From positions 124,001 to 188,000 of the forward strand of contig NZ_JANQBA010000002.1 of the NCBI RefSeq assembly GCF_025490915.1: a stretch of 64,000 bases of DNA. Direction: 5' to 3'. The notes under the pieces were generated by a model. That model was not told the origin of the DNA. It searched no databases and saw only the letters and a list, made by a program, of their open reading frames with translations. Origin of the DNA: Lacticaseibacillus parakribbianus. GTDB lineage: Bacteria > Bacillota > Bacilli > Lactobacillales > Lactobacillaceae. The position numbers and the translations under genes were made by a program. Shown one piece after another: positions 8,666 to 16,598 of the stretch. The stretch's first letter is position 1. Each line of letters begins with the position of its first letter.

Positions 8666-9550
8666 ATGAACTATCTTGTCACCGGCGCCACCGGCCACCT
8701 CGGCTCGCGGGTGGTCGAAAGACTCAGCGAACGCGTTGGCGCAGGCGCCGTCACCGCCGCCGTTCACACCCCGGCCAAGGCGACTGCGCTGGTCGCCCGA
8801 GGCGTTCGCGTGGTCGCCTGCGACTACCTGAGCGTCGCTGGCATGACGGCGGCCTTCACGGACCAAGACGTGGTGATCGTCATTCCCAGCAAAACCTACG
8901 ATCTCGTGCAGCGCATCCAGGAGTTCGAGAACACGATTCAGGCGCTAACCGCCGCCAAGGTCGCGGGGGTCGTGTTCGTCAGCTTTTTTGCCGACCAGGA
9001 ACGCAACCCCTTCGTCATGTCGCCCTACTACGCGTACGCGCCAAGGCGCCTGGCGACCAGCGGCCTCACCTACGCCGTGGTCAAAAACGCGCTGTACGCC
9101 GACCCCTTGGTGCCGTATTTGCCCGAGCTGATTCAGCGCCAGGCGCTGATCTACCCGGTCGGGTCACAGAAGCTCAGCTTCATCACGCTGGCCGACAGCG
9201 CCACTGCGATCGCCGCCTTGGCGACCCAGCCGGCCCTGCGCGACCGGGGCCAAAGCTACCTGCTGAGCCAGTCAACCGCGCTGAGCATGCCGGCCTTGGG
9301 TCGCATCATGAGTGACGTCACCGGCCGGCCGATCGGGTATCACCCGGTGTCGAACCGCGAGTTTGGCCGCATCTACGCGGCGGAAGGCGACGGGGCGGAG
9401 CTCGCCAGCATGTACGCCGCCGGGGCCCTGGGCCTGCTCGGTGGGGTGAGCGCCGATTACCGCCGGCTGACCGGCTACGAGCCGGAAGGCATGGCCGCGT
9501 TTTTGACCCGCGAATACCGGCCGCGACCGGCGGGAGGGGACCGCGCATGA
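8666..9550 (+). CDS. NmrA-like NAD(P)-binding oxidoreductase (quinone reductase QorB type)
   Basis: A 294-residue atypical short-chain dehydrogenase with the dinucleotide motif VTGATGHLGSRVVE at its start. The layout NxxLYAD and DSATAIAALA is that of NmrA/QorB proteins, which reduce quinones or act as redox-sensing NADP binders. An AAGGAGG at the end of the preceding gene lies 8 nt before the ATG. The stop overlaps the Rrf2 start by 4 nt. Its place between an ergothioneine-type importer and an Rrf2 regulator suggests a role in redox stress, which is inference. Confidence 0.85.
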   Translation: MNYLVTGATGHLGSRVVERLSERVGAGAVTAAVHTPAKATALVARGVRVVACDYLSVAGMTAAFTDQDVVIVIPSKTYDLVQRIQEFENTIQALTAAKVAGVVFVSFFADQERNPFVMSPYYAYAPRRLATSGLTYAVVKNALYADPLVPYLPELIQRQALIYPVGSQKLSFITLADSATAIAALATQPALRDRGQSYLLSQSTALSMPALGRIMSDVTGRPIGYHPVSNREFGRIYAAEGDGAELASMYAAGALGLLGGVSADYRRLTGYEPEGMAAFLTREYRPRPAGGDRA

Positions 9551-9984
9551 AGTATTCGCACAAGCTGAGCGACGCGGTTCACATTCTCGCCTTCGTCGAG
9601 ATCTACGCCGGCACCGACCTGTCCAGCACCGCGATTGCCAGAAGCGTCGAGGCCAACCCCAGCGCGGTGCGGCAGCTGATGGCCAAGCTGGTCAAGGCCG
9701 GCCTGCTCAACAGTCAGCCGGGCAAGGTCGCCCCGACGCTGGCCAAGCCACCGGCCGCCATCACCCTGCTGGACGTCTACCGCGCCGTCGAAGGCCGCCC
9801 CGACCTGCTGCACATCGACCCCAAGACCAACCCGCTGTGCCGCGTCGGCGGCAACATCCAAGACACACTCACCGGCCTTTACGCTTCGGTGCAGCGAGAC
9901 GCCGAGGCCAGCATGGCCACGCACACGCTGGCCGAGATCATCGCAGACCTCCTCAAGCGCGACGCACAGAAGCGGCGCAAGTAG
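9547..9984 (+). CDS. Rrf2 family transcriptional regulator
   Basis: A 145-residue protein with the Rrf2 winged-helix start (KLSDAVHILAFV, then AIARSVEANPSAVRQLMAKL) and the typical tail with NPLCRVGGNIQ. Only one cysteine is present, so the three-Cys iron-sulfur cluster of IscR/NsrR is not possible. A single-thiol sensor like YwnA/SaiR-type Rrf2 proteins is more likely. It is the last gene of the egtV-egtU-oxidoreductase operon (4-nt overlap) and probably autoregulates it. A terminator follows within 3 nt. Confidence 0.88.
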   Translation: MKYSHKLSDAVHILAFVEIYAGTDLSSTAIARSVEANPSAVRQLMAKLVKAGLLNSQPGKVAPTLAKPPAAITLLDVYRAVEGRPDLLHIDPKTNPLCRVGGNIQDTLTGLYASVQRDAEASMATHTLAEIIADLLKRDAQKRRK

Positions 9985-9986
9985 CA

Positions 9987-10017
9987 GCACCCGGCCGGAT
10001 TGCGGCCGGGTGCTTTT
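9987..10017 (+). terminator. Terminator of the egtV-rrf2 operon
   Basis: A 10-bp stem GCACCCGGCC with GGCCGGGTGC and a 7-nt loop, followed by TTTT. Confidence 0.9.
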
Positions 10018-10036
10018 GGGTTGCCTTGGGCCAATC

Positions 10037-10071
10037 AAAAAACGCCCGGCGCAACCGTGACGTTGCGCCGG
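10037..10071 (-). terminator. Terminator of the candidate RNA
   Basis: On the minus strand a 10-bp perfect stem (CCGGCGCAAC with GTTGCGCCGG, 6-nt loop) is followed by GCG and six T. No minus-strand protein gene precedes it, which is what drew attention to the RNA. Confidence 0.75.
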
Positions 10072-10448
10072 ACGCGCCGAAGCCACCCAGCGACGGGCGC
10101 TCGGCGGCTAAGGCTTGCTGATTGGTGATTGACGCTGGTTTCGCCCCCGCGAGCCGGCACAGGTCGACTCGTGGTACATGCTGGTACAAGCTCCCTGTCA
10201 GTTCGGCACCGCAGCTACCTCGCGTTGCGAGTAGGCACCGGACTGTGCGGCAGGAAGATGGTGGTCCACACCCTGGTGGTCGGTCCCAATCGGAGGGGAC
10301 CGTTGCGCGAAAACGTCGGCGTTGTTGCCTGGTACGGCATGGCATGAGTGGGGGTACTGGAGATGCTTATGCTCCGGACCTTCCCCCTAAGCAGTAGAGA
10401 CACAATCGCTGCGGCCGCAGTGATTTCCCTGCCCGTTGACAATCATCT
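10037..10448 (-). ncRNA. Candidate structured non-coding RNA, about 410 nt
   Basis: No plausible protein lies between 10018 and 10519. On the minus strand a strong promoter (10455-10483) and a terminator (10037-10071) bracket about 410 nt. The segment is dense in hairpins. Examples on the minus strand are CACTGCGGCCGCAGCGA near 10400, GGGGG paired with CCCCC around 10350-10385, GGTCCC with GGGACC (10282-10301), CTACTCGCAACGCGAGGTAG (10215-10234) and GAGTCG with CGGCTC near 10160. It lacks the GAGGAAAGTCC of RNase P RNA, the SRP RNA GGAAG tetraloop region and a tmRNA tag reading frame, so it was not assigned to any of these. It could also be a long regulatory leader, but no gene follows on that strand. 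Confidence 0.55.
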
Positions 10449-10454
10449 GAAGCT

Positions 10455-10483
10455 AGTGTAAGCCCTGCCATTTGAACCGTCAA
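10455..10483 (-). promoter_or_regulatory. Promoter of the candidate RNA
   Basis: On the minus strand TTGACG (10478-10483), a 17-nt spacer and TACACT (10455-10460) make a near-consensus housekeeping promoter. The transcript would start near 10448. Confidence 0.65.
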
Positions 10484-10519
10484 CTTTAAAGCTCACGCGT
10501 TCTCCTCAGGCAGATTTCG

Positions 10520-10547
10520 TTACATTTTGGCCGCTGCCGGTTATACT
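10520..10547 (+). promoter_or_regulatory. Promoter of the repeat-containing hypothetical gene
   Basis: TTACAT (10520-10525) and TATACT (10542-10547) are 16 nt apart and end 27 nt before the ATG at 10575. Confidence 0.5.
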
Positions 10548-10574
10548 GGCGAAAACGGGAAGGTCGGTGCTTCA

Positions 10575-12278
10575 ATGACACAATTACCCCTGCGATTAAC
10601 TGCAACGATTATCGGTGGCTACTCCGGTTCCTTACTCACACCTTCATTCGAACCGGTACAACGCCCCTGGCTGGCCGTTCGAGTCTCCGCGATTACACTG
10701 GCAAATGATGCCGTGTTCGAAATCTCGGCGACGCCAGCATATCTCGCCTTTCAACCCACCGCCGCCCCCTTAGGCCTGCTGTGGCGAACCGGGGACCAGC
10801 TGCAGATTACCAGCACCCTTGAAATGTGGCGCGAACTCCCGACCGTCGCCGCATTGACTGCCATTCGTCGAATCGTCGACTCGGCACGACTAACCACTGG
10901 CCGTGCAGCCGCCAACTGGTTAACGTGGGTTCAGGAGCCGGCACGGCGACGCACGATTGCCGACCTCGTCACGGACTATCAAGCCGGGCGGCTATCCTTC
11001 GCCGTTTTTCAGGAACGCGTCGCGGCCTTAGCCCGACCGCTACCGTCAAAAATTCGCCTCCAGCTCGCCCATGTTCAGCAGGCCCAAATCGCCTTGATGC
11101 GCCAGGTCTACGCCGAACTCGACGCCTTGGCGCCGGAACACTTGGTGATCGCCGCACCGACCCAGCTGCGGCTGCTTCAAGCGGCGCCACCGGACGAGCG
11201 GCCGGCGTATCCCGTCGACTCGGCCAGGCTGGCCGATCCGGCCTACCAGGCGGCGCTGCTCGCGACCATCACCCCAGCCGCCGACACCGATCCCGGCCTG
11301 CCGCTGGATCCCCCGAGTACCGCACCGTCGCCGCTCACGCCGTACCGCATCCGGCTTCGCACCACTGTGGCGCAGACCCGGCCGCGGTCGCAGCGCCAGC
11401 GGCTTGAGGTCACGGTTGACCGCGCGACCACCGCTTTAGTGCTCGATGACCGCGACCACCCCCACGCCCAAGACGGCCTGCTGGCGACGGTCGCGGCCGC
11501 CACCGCGGTGGAAAAATTCAACGCGCAGGAAGAAAGCTTCAGCGGCGACCTGCACCTCCAGCCACACGTCCCGGTGCTGCTGGTCTTTGACGCCGCCTTG
11601 ATTCGCCTGCAGCTCAGCCTGGGCTGGCAGGGCAGCCTGACCGGTCGGCTCCGGCTGGTTCGCGTGATCGCGGCCAAGCGCGTCTCCGACCTGCGCCACG
11701 CCCGGGCGGCGGCGGTGGCCAAAATCACCGCGCTGACCCGGCGGCAGGCCAAACAGGTCGCGGCGGCCACCGCTCGCCTCAAGTCGGCGCAGCAGGCAGC
11801 CACGTCAACTGCCGGCCAAGCGGCCAGGTCGGCCACCGGCCAGGCAATCACGTCAATCGCCGGCCAAGCAGCCGCGTCGGCCACCGACCAGGCGGCCACG
11901 TCAACTGCCGGTCAGGCCGCGGTCCGGGCAGCGGCGGGTCGGGCCGTCGCCTTCCAGGCCCCCCTGACCGAGCTGGCCAAGCAGCTACAAACCGGCCGCC
12001 TGCCCTTCGCCGCCTACCAGACCCAGGTCGCGACGCTGCTGGGCGAGAATACCAAGCTGGCCAACGCGCGTCAGGCCGCGTGGAACCGCTACGTGAGCAG
12101 CCGCGAGGCGCTGACGCGGCCGGTCTACCTGTTGTCCGGCGTTTCCGCTCATCAGTTCACAGCCGGTGGCGCGATGATGCGCCAGTTGACCATCGAACCC
12201 GCCGGCCTGAGCCGGGCGAGCTACCGCCACCAGCTGTTCGCGCAGTGGCAGGCCAACGCGCAACACGCGGTGTGGTGA
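10575..12278 (+). CDS. Hypothetical protein with an octapeptide-repeat region
   Basis: A 567-residue protein that I do not recognise. It has no signal peptide or membrane helix. The first 380 residues are mixed and globular-looking. A strongly basic helix-prone stretch (residues about 375-409, rich in Ala, Lys, Arg) leads into at least five 8-residue repeats of the type TSTAGQAA / RSATGQAI (residues 410-455). A second segment echoes an early one: ADLVTDYQAGRLSFAVFQ near residue 135 and AKQLQTGRLPFAAYQTQV near residue 470. This suggests a duplicated short-domain-like motif either side of the protein. ATG at 10575 was chosen because it follows the promoter. The gene stands alone between the RNA candidate and prs. 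Confidence 0.8.
   Translation: MTQLPLRLTATIIGGYSGSLLTPSFEPVQRPWLAVRVSAITLANDAVFEISATPAYLAFQPTAAPLGLLWRTGDQLQITSTLEMWRELPTVAALTAIRRIVDSARLTTGRAAANWLTWVQEPARRRTIADLVTDYQAGRLSFAVFQERVAALARPLPSKIRLQLAHVQQAQIALMRQVYAELDALAPEHLVIAAPTQLRLLQAAPPDERPAYPVDSARLADPAYQAALLATITPAADTDPGLPLDPPSTAPSPLTPYRIRLRTTVAQTRPRSQRQRLEVTVDRATTALVLDDRDHPHAQDGLLATVAAATAVEKFNAQEESFSGDLHLQPHVPVLLVFDAALIRLQLSLGWQGSLTGRLRLVRVIAAKRVSDLRHARAAAVAKITALTRRQAKQVAAATARLKSAQQAATSTAGQAARSATGQAITSIAGQAAASATDQAATSTAGQAAVRAAAGRAVAFQAPLTELAKQLQTGRLPFAAYQTQVATLLGENTKLANARQAAWNRYVSSREALTRPVYLLSGVSAHQFTAGGAMMRQLTIEPAGLSRASYRHQLFAQWQANAQHAVW
11802..11945 (+). repeat. Coding 24-bp tandem repeat
   Basis: Six consecutive 24-bp units, the last degenerate, encode octapeptides TSTAGQAA, RSATGQAI, TSIAGQAA, ASATDQAA, TSTAGQAA and VRAAAGRA. 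Alternate units are most alike, so the true period may be 48 bp. Such in-frame repeats are prone to copy-number change. Confidence 0.85.
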
Positions 12279-12372
12279 GCGGCCGGTGGCACCGGCCGGC
12301 GACCCAGCGACTGCGCATCCACGGGGCAGCGCGGTCGGCCAAGCGGCAAGCGAGCCGTTTTCGCTCACAACC

Positions 12373-12411
12373 AAAACACCCCGCATTCCAGCGACTGGAA
12401 TGCGGGGTGTT
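12373..12411 (-). terminator. Terminator of prs
   Basis: A perfect 17-bp stem (12375-12391 with 12395-12411) and a 3-nt loop, followed on the minus strand by TT and a T-rich end, 12 nt beyond the prs stop codon. Confidence 0.9.
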
Positions 12412-12423
12412 GGCTTGTCTGGC

Positions 12424-13392
12424 TTACTTGGTGAAGCGGTTTTCGAACAGCGGGGAAACCGGCTTGTTCTCCTGGATGCGGGTGATCGCGCGACCCATCA
12501 GGGGGCCGACGGAGACGATGACCAGCTTGTCCATCTTTTTCTCTTCCGGCAGGTTGATTGAGTCGGTCACGACGACCTGCGAAATCACGGAGTTTTCGAG
12601 GCGTTCGACGGCCGGGCCGGAGAAAATCGCGTGGGTCGCGGCGACCAGCACCTCGGTGGCACCGGCGTTCTTCAGCGCCTGGGCGGCCAGGGTGATCGTG
12701 CCGGCGGTGTCGATCATGTCGTCGATGATGATGCAGCGCTTGCCGTCAACCTTCCCGACGATGTTCATGACCTCGGCGACGTTCGGCCGCGGCCGGCGCT
12801 TGTCGATGATGGCAATCGGCGCCTTGAGGAATTCCGCCAGCTTTCGGGCCCGGGTCACGCCGCCGTGGTCAGGGGAAACCACTACGGTATCGGCGTTGGC
12901 GTAGCCGTTGCGGATGAAGTAATCCGCCAGAAGCGGCGCCCCCATCAAGTGGTCAACCGGAATGTCGAAGAAGCCCTGAATCTGGGCGGCATGCAGGTCC
13001 AGCGCCAAGACGCGGTCGGCGCCGGCGCGTTCGAGCATGTTGGCGACCAGCTTGGCCGTGATCGGCTCGCGCGACCGCGCCTTGCGATCCTGACGGGCGT
13101 AACCGTAGTAAGGCATGACCACGCTGATGGTGTGGGCGGAGGCCCGGCGCAGCGCGTCGATCATGATCAACAGCTCCATCAGGTTGTCGTTGACCGGGGC
13201 TGAGGTGGACTGGATCAGGTAGATATCGTCCCCACGGATACTTTCTTCGATGTTGATCTGAATTTCGCCGTCGCTGAACCGGTTCACGGATGACTTCCCG
13301 AGTTCAACGCCAACTTCGGCCGCAATTTTTTCAGCCAGCGGCTTGTTCGAGTTCAAGGCAAAAATCTTCAACTTTGGGTCAGAGTAAGGCAT
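12424..13392 (-). CDS. prs: Ribose-phosphate pyrophosphokinase
   Basis: A 322-residue PRPP synthetase that makes phosphoribosyl pyrophosphate from ribose 5-phosphate and ATP for purine, pyrimidine, NAD, His and Trp synthesis. Family signatures are [26 protein letters not shown] (ATP site), [15 protein letters not shown] and the PRPP loop [12 protein letters not shown]. The ATG at 13392 follows GGAGG by 5 nt; upstream in-frame ATGs lack this. It lies downstream of glmU on the same strand, as in Bacillus and lactobacilli. Here about 630 nt with palindromic elements, a glmU terminator and its own promoter intervene. Confidence 0.98.
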   Translation of the reverse strand: MPYSDPKLKIFALNSNKPLAEKIAAEVGVELGKSSVNRFSDGEIQINIEESIRGDDIYLIQSTSAPVNDNLMELLIMIDALRRASAHTISVVMPYYGYARQDRKARSREPITAKLVANMLERAGADRVLALDLHAAQIQGFFDIPVDHLMGAPLLADYFIRNGYANADTVVVSPDHGGVTRARKLAEFLKAPIAIIDKRRPRPNVAEVMNIVGKVDGKRCIIIDDMIDTAGTITLAAQALKNAGATEVLVAATHAIFSGPAVERLENSVISQVVVTDSINLPEEKKMDKLVIVSVGPLMGRAITRIQENKPVSPLFENRFTK

Positions 13393-13489
13393 GGTTTCCT
13401 CCATGATGTTTTGAATGAGTGCCATCAAAATAGCCGCAAATCCCCAGGCGGCCGCGGCGGCCAGTCGGATTCTGGGCATTGATACCTTG

Positions 13490-13498
13490 ATTATAACA
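13490..13498 (-). promoter_or_regulatory. Extended -10 element of prs
   Basis: On the minus strand TGTTATAAT (a TGn extended -10 with TATAAT at 13490-13495) lies about 98 nt before the prs ATG. No good -35 is seen, as expected for extended -10 promoters. Confidence 0.55.
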
Positions 13499-13782
13499 GA
13501 GATTACGCCTTTTGCGGGTTTTTCCCGCAGGCTGCGTGAAAAACCACCGCTGTGTCACCACCGGGCGGCAAACTGTGTTCGCCAGCCCATGGCGTGACGT
13601 ACCCACCGGTCGCGGGTCGGAGGGTTTTCAGAAAACATTTTAGGCGATGGCCCCCGGCGATCAATCCAGACGTTTCAGCGACACGGCACCCACTCTGATC
13701 CGCCGGCGCCAAGCCCGGGCCGGAGCCCGTCCCGCTAACTGCGCGGCCATCCGCTCTGGTTTCGTCGAGCTCCTGGCCGCAA

Positions 13783-13864
13783 CGCGGGAGCGGTTAGCTA
13801 CGCCGCGTCACTTGAGGCCAAGCCCGGGCCTCAAGCGCCACGACTAGGCTACCCGTCCCGCTAA
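13783..13864. repeat. Intergenic palindromic element, copy A
   Basis: One of eight copies of an imperfect palindrome found between genes. Its apical stem is CTTGAGGCC with GGCCTCAAG around AAGCCCG; the lower arms are imperfect. It lies in the gene-free stretch 13499-14026 between glmU and prs. The flanking unit GTCCCGCTAACTGCGCGGCC occurs on both sides of this copy. Nothing else was recognised in that stretch. Confidence 0.75.
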
Positions 13865-13921
13865 CTGCGCGGCCATCCGCTCTGGTTTTGCTCTGGTCTC
13901 GTCGAGCTACGCCAGGCAACA

Positions 13922-14000
13922 CGGAAGCGCATAGCTACGCCGCGTCACTTGAGGCCAAGCCCGGGCCCCAAGTGCCACGGCTAGGCTACGCGTTCCGCTA
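13922..14000. repeat. Intergenic palindromic element, copy B
   Basis: Second copy in the glmU-prs interval. The lower arms CGGAAGCGCATAGC and GCTACGCGTTCCG pair around an upper stem-loop with CCCGGGC at its tip. It ends close to the glmU terminator. Confidence 0.75.
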
Positions 14001-14026
14001 AACCCGCCTGGCTTCGCTCTGGTTCC

Positions 14027-14052
14027 AAAAAGGCCGCGGTTCTCCGCGGCCT
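14027..14052 (-). terminator. Terminator of glmU
   Basis: On the minus strand an 8-bp stem GGCCGCGG with CCGCGGCC and a 4-nt loop, followed by TTTTT, 8 nt after the glmU stop. Confidence 0.88.
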
Positions 14053-14059
14053 CACCTTG

Positions 14060-15451
14060 TCACTTATTCCATTCGGCGTCGTCGGCCAGGGCCGTGCGGG
14101 ACCAGAAGTCTTCCTTGTTGACCTGCCGGGCCCGGGCGATGCCCATCGCGTGGAACGGCACATCGTCGGTGATGGTCGAGCCGGCGGCCACGAAGCTGTG
14201 GTCGGCCAAGGCGACCGGGGCGATGATGTTCGAGTTGCTGCCGACGAAGCTGTGGTCGCCGACGGTGGTGTGCCACTTCTTGACGCCGTCGTAGTTGACG
14301 AAGACCACGCCGCAGCCGACGTTGATGTCGGATCCCAGCGTCGCATCCCCGACGTAGGTCAGGTGGCCGACCTTGGTGCGAGGGCCAATCGTCGCCTTTT
14401 TGATTTCGACAAAATTGCCCAGATGCGCGTCTTCGCCGATGTCCGACTGCGGCCGCAGGTGGGAGTTCGGGCCGATGTCTGCGCCCTTGTGCATCACCGA
14501 TTCCTCGATGGTCGAGCTGGTGACGGTGACGCCGTCTTCAAGCGTCGAGTCGACGATCTTGGAGTGGGCCCCGATCACGCAGTCTTCGCCGATCACGGTG
14601 TGGCCGATCAGCTGAACGCCGGGCTCGACGGTGGTGTCGGCGCCGATCACGACGTCGGCGTCGATGTAGGTCGTCGCCGGGTCGATCAGCTTCACGCCGT
14701 TTTGCATGTGGCGGCGGTTGATCCGCGCCTGCATCACGCGGGTCGCCTCGGCCAGCGCGACGCGGTCGTTGACGCCGATGGACTCGCTGAAGTCGGGCAT
14801 CTTGTAGGCCGCGATCACGGCGCCTTCGCGCTTGAGGATTTCGATCACGTCGGTCAAGTAGTACTCACCCTGGGCGTTGTCGTTTTTCATCTGGTGCAGG
14901 GCCTCGAACAGGCGCTTGTTGTCGAAGCAGAAAACGCCGGTGTTGATCTCTGTCACCTGCGCCTCTTCGTGCGTCGCGTCCTTTTGCTCCACGATGCGCT
15001 GCACGGTGCCCAGGTCGTTGCGAATGATGCGGCCGTAGCCGGTCGGGTCCGGCGCCTGCGCCGTCAGAATCGTCGCCGCGGCGCCCTTGTCTTGGTGGTA
15101 GGCGAAGAGCTTCTCAAAGGTCTCGGCGGTCAACAGCGGCGTGTCGCCGGACACAATCAGGGTCACCCCGTCCTTGCCGCCAAGCATCGGCTCCGCCTGA
15201 AGCGCCGCGTGGCCGGTGCCCAGCTGCTTCTCCTGCAGCGCGTACTGGCTGCGGTTGCCCAGGCTTGCCCGCACCGCGTCGGCGTCGTGGCCGATCACGG
15301 TGACGACCTCCGTCGGGTGCATTTTCTCGACTTCGGTCAGCACGTGGTCCACCATGGTCTTGCCGCACAGGGTCTGCAGCACCTTGTGAACCTTCGACTT
15401 CATCCGCGTCCCCTTGCCCGCGGCCAGAATGATCGTGTATTTTTCTGCCAT
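14060..15451 (-). CDS. glmU: Bifunctional UDP-GlcNAc pyrophosphorylase / GlcN-1-P acetyltransferase
   Basis: A 463-residue enzyme that makes UDP-GlcNAc for peptidoglycan and teichoic acids. The N-terminal uridylyltransferase shows [18 protein letters not shown] and YGRIIRN. The C-terminal half is a left-handed beta-helix of hexapeptide repeats ([29 protein letters not shown]) ending with the acetyl-CoA region. AAAGGAG lies 7 nt before the ATG. It is normally the direct downstream partner of purR; here an inserted block of about 2 kb separates them. Confidence 0.98.
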   Translation of the reverse strand: MAEKYTIILAAGKGTRMKSKVHKVLQTLCGKTMVDHVLTEVEKMHPTEVVTVIGHDADAVRASLGNRSQYALQEKQLGTGHAALQAEPMLGGKDGVTLIVSGDTPLLTAETFEKLFAYHQDKGAAATILTAQAPDPTGYGRIIRNDLGTVQRIVEQKDATHEEAQVTEINTGVFCFDNKRLFEALHQMKNDNAQGEYYLTDVIEILKREGAVIAAYKMPDFSESIGVNDRVALAEATRVMQARINRRHMQNGVKLIDPATTYIDADVVIGADTTVEPGVQLIGHTVIGEDCVIGAHSKIVDSTLEDGVTVTSSTIEESVMHKGADIGPNSHLRPQSDIGEDAHLGNFVEIKKATIGPRTKVGHLTYVGDATLGSDINVGCGVVFVNYDGVKKWHTTVGDHSFVGSNSNIIAPVALADHSFVAAGSTITDDVPFHAMGIARARQVNKEDFWSRTALADDAEWNK

Positions 15452-15539
15452 AATCTGCTCCTTTGGTTTGCTTACCTGAACACTATAAGGCGGATCCGCT
15501 GAACTTGCAATTCACCGTACCATTAACTTAATTGTAAAT

Positions 15540-15566
15540 AAAAAGGTGCGTTCCCCGCACCTTTTT
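15540..15566 (-). terminator. Original terminator of purR, now displaced
   Basis: AAAAAGGTGCG pairs with CGCACCTTTTT around a 5-nt loop, so it works in either direction. It follows the left-hand copy of the purR 3' end (15560-15691). The complete purR gene ends at 17620, and its own downstream sequence keeps only the first half of this hairpin. Confidence 0.8.
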
Positions 15567-15691
15567 GCGCTTATACCGTTTGCCGCTTCGCCAGGTCGGC
15601 GAAATGCGCCGCGTTTTGGGCCAGGTAGTTGCCGGCCACCGCGTGAAGCGTGTTGGCCTTGGTGTCGACCTCGTCGACGCGAATCAGGCTG
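15560..15691. repeat. 132-bp direct repeat, left copy (purR 3' fragment)
   Basis: These 132 bp are identical to 17609-17740, exactly 2049 bp away. The copy holds the last 40 codons of purR with the stop codon (15571-15573). The reading frame is cut at 15691, so it is a non-functional fragment. Together with the right copy it brackets the AT-richer block. Confidence 0.95.
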
Positions 15692-15825
15692 TGGTACCCA
15701 GTCTTCTCGTATCAGAGCCTAAAGTAGAACCGCTGACTCACAAACTGGATAGTAGTCACATCATCAAATGCGCGTATAAAAAAACGTCTGTATCTCAGCG
15801 AGACGCGGAATCAGAAATCACCGGT

Positions 15826-16537
15826 CTATATCGAAAATAGGAAGGTGTATACGTTAGAGGTAATCCTTCGAAATCCCCAGCGGCACTCTACTAAAGTTGT
15901 TTTATCGTGCCATTCATACGAGTTAATCCCAATGACGTGATTTTCTGCATTCAGTAGCGGCCCACCAGACATGCCATGATGAGCTCGAATACTATCAGAT
16001 TCGTAAAAATTCAGGGAATTGTATTTTGAGGTGTCCTCAGTTGCCGGCACAATACTGCCAGTTGATTCTTTGAGCATCCAGCTGTCTCCATAAGGATCAC
16101 CAGGGTATCCTAACGAGCGAGCACTAGATGACCCGCTGAGATTTGCTTGACTCACTGTGAGTACTTCTGGTACATTGCCTACTGGTGTAGACAGGTCAGC
16201 GGTTGCAAAGTCCAAAGCCGAATCCGCTGAGCTCTTCCAACCCGTCGGTATCGATGTACGCGTTTGATTTGCCCTAGAGCATTTTCTTGTACTGGCTCAC
16301 TGCGTAGGCCGTAATTGGTCCCTCATAATTTGGATATGCATACTGATACTGCCGAGCAATTTCATGGTACGTCTGGGTCGCCGACATTTGCGGCGAGAAC
16401 TTGGCAGCGTTTTTCGGTAGCGTGACGGTTTGGTAGCTCACTTGGTTATCGGTCTCGGCGACCTGAACGGTTTTCGATTCGGCCAGAACGCCCTCGACAA
16501 GAGTTGCAAGCAGAACCACTTTGAACGAATTTCTCAT
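15826..16537 (-). pseudogene. Broken secreted trypsin-like serine protease
   Basis: Two fragments of one protease gene. The 5' part (16537-16274) begins at an ATG with AAAGGAGG 9 nt upstream. It encodes a signal peptide and propeptide (MRNSFKVVLLATLVEGVLA, then YQTVTLPKNAAKFSPQM) and stops after SQYKKML. The 3' part, in another frame, encodes the catalytic domain end: LDFATADLSTPVGN (probable catalytic Asp) and HGMSGGPLLN (catalytic Ser). The segment that should carry the catalytic His is missing, so an internal deletion with frame change is inferred. The likely origin is a glutamyl-endopeptidase/V8-like exported protease of lactobacilli. Base composition is AT-richer than the surroundings. 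Confidence 0.75.
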
Positions 16538-16598
16538 AGTAAGGTTCCTCCTTTTGAACTGAGTTGGCACTAGCCAGCAGGAAATCAAGGTGTGGATT

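Noticed and set aside
10037-10448. RNase P RNA, tmRNA or SRP RNA identity for the structured RNA
   Set aside because: On either strand there is no GAGGAAAGTCC core, no tmRNA tag frame ending in LAA with a tRNA-like 3' end, and no conserved SRP apical motif; the resemblance is only in length.
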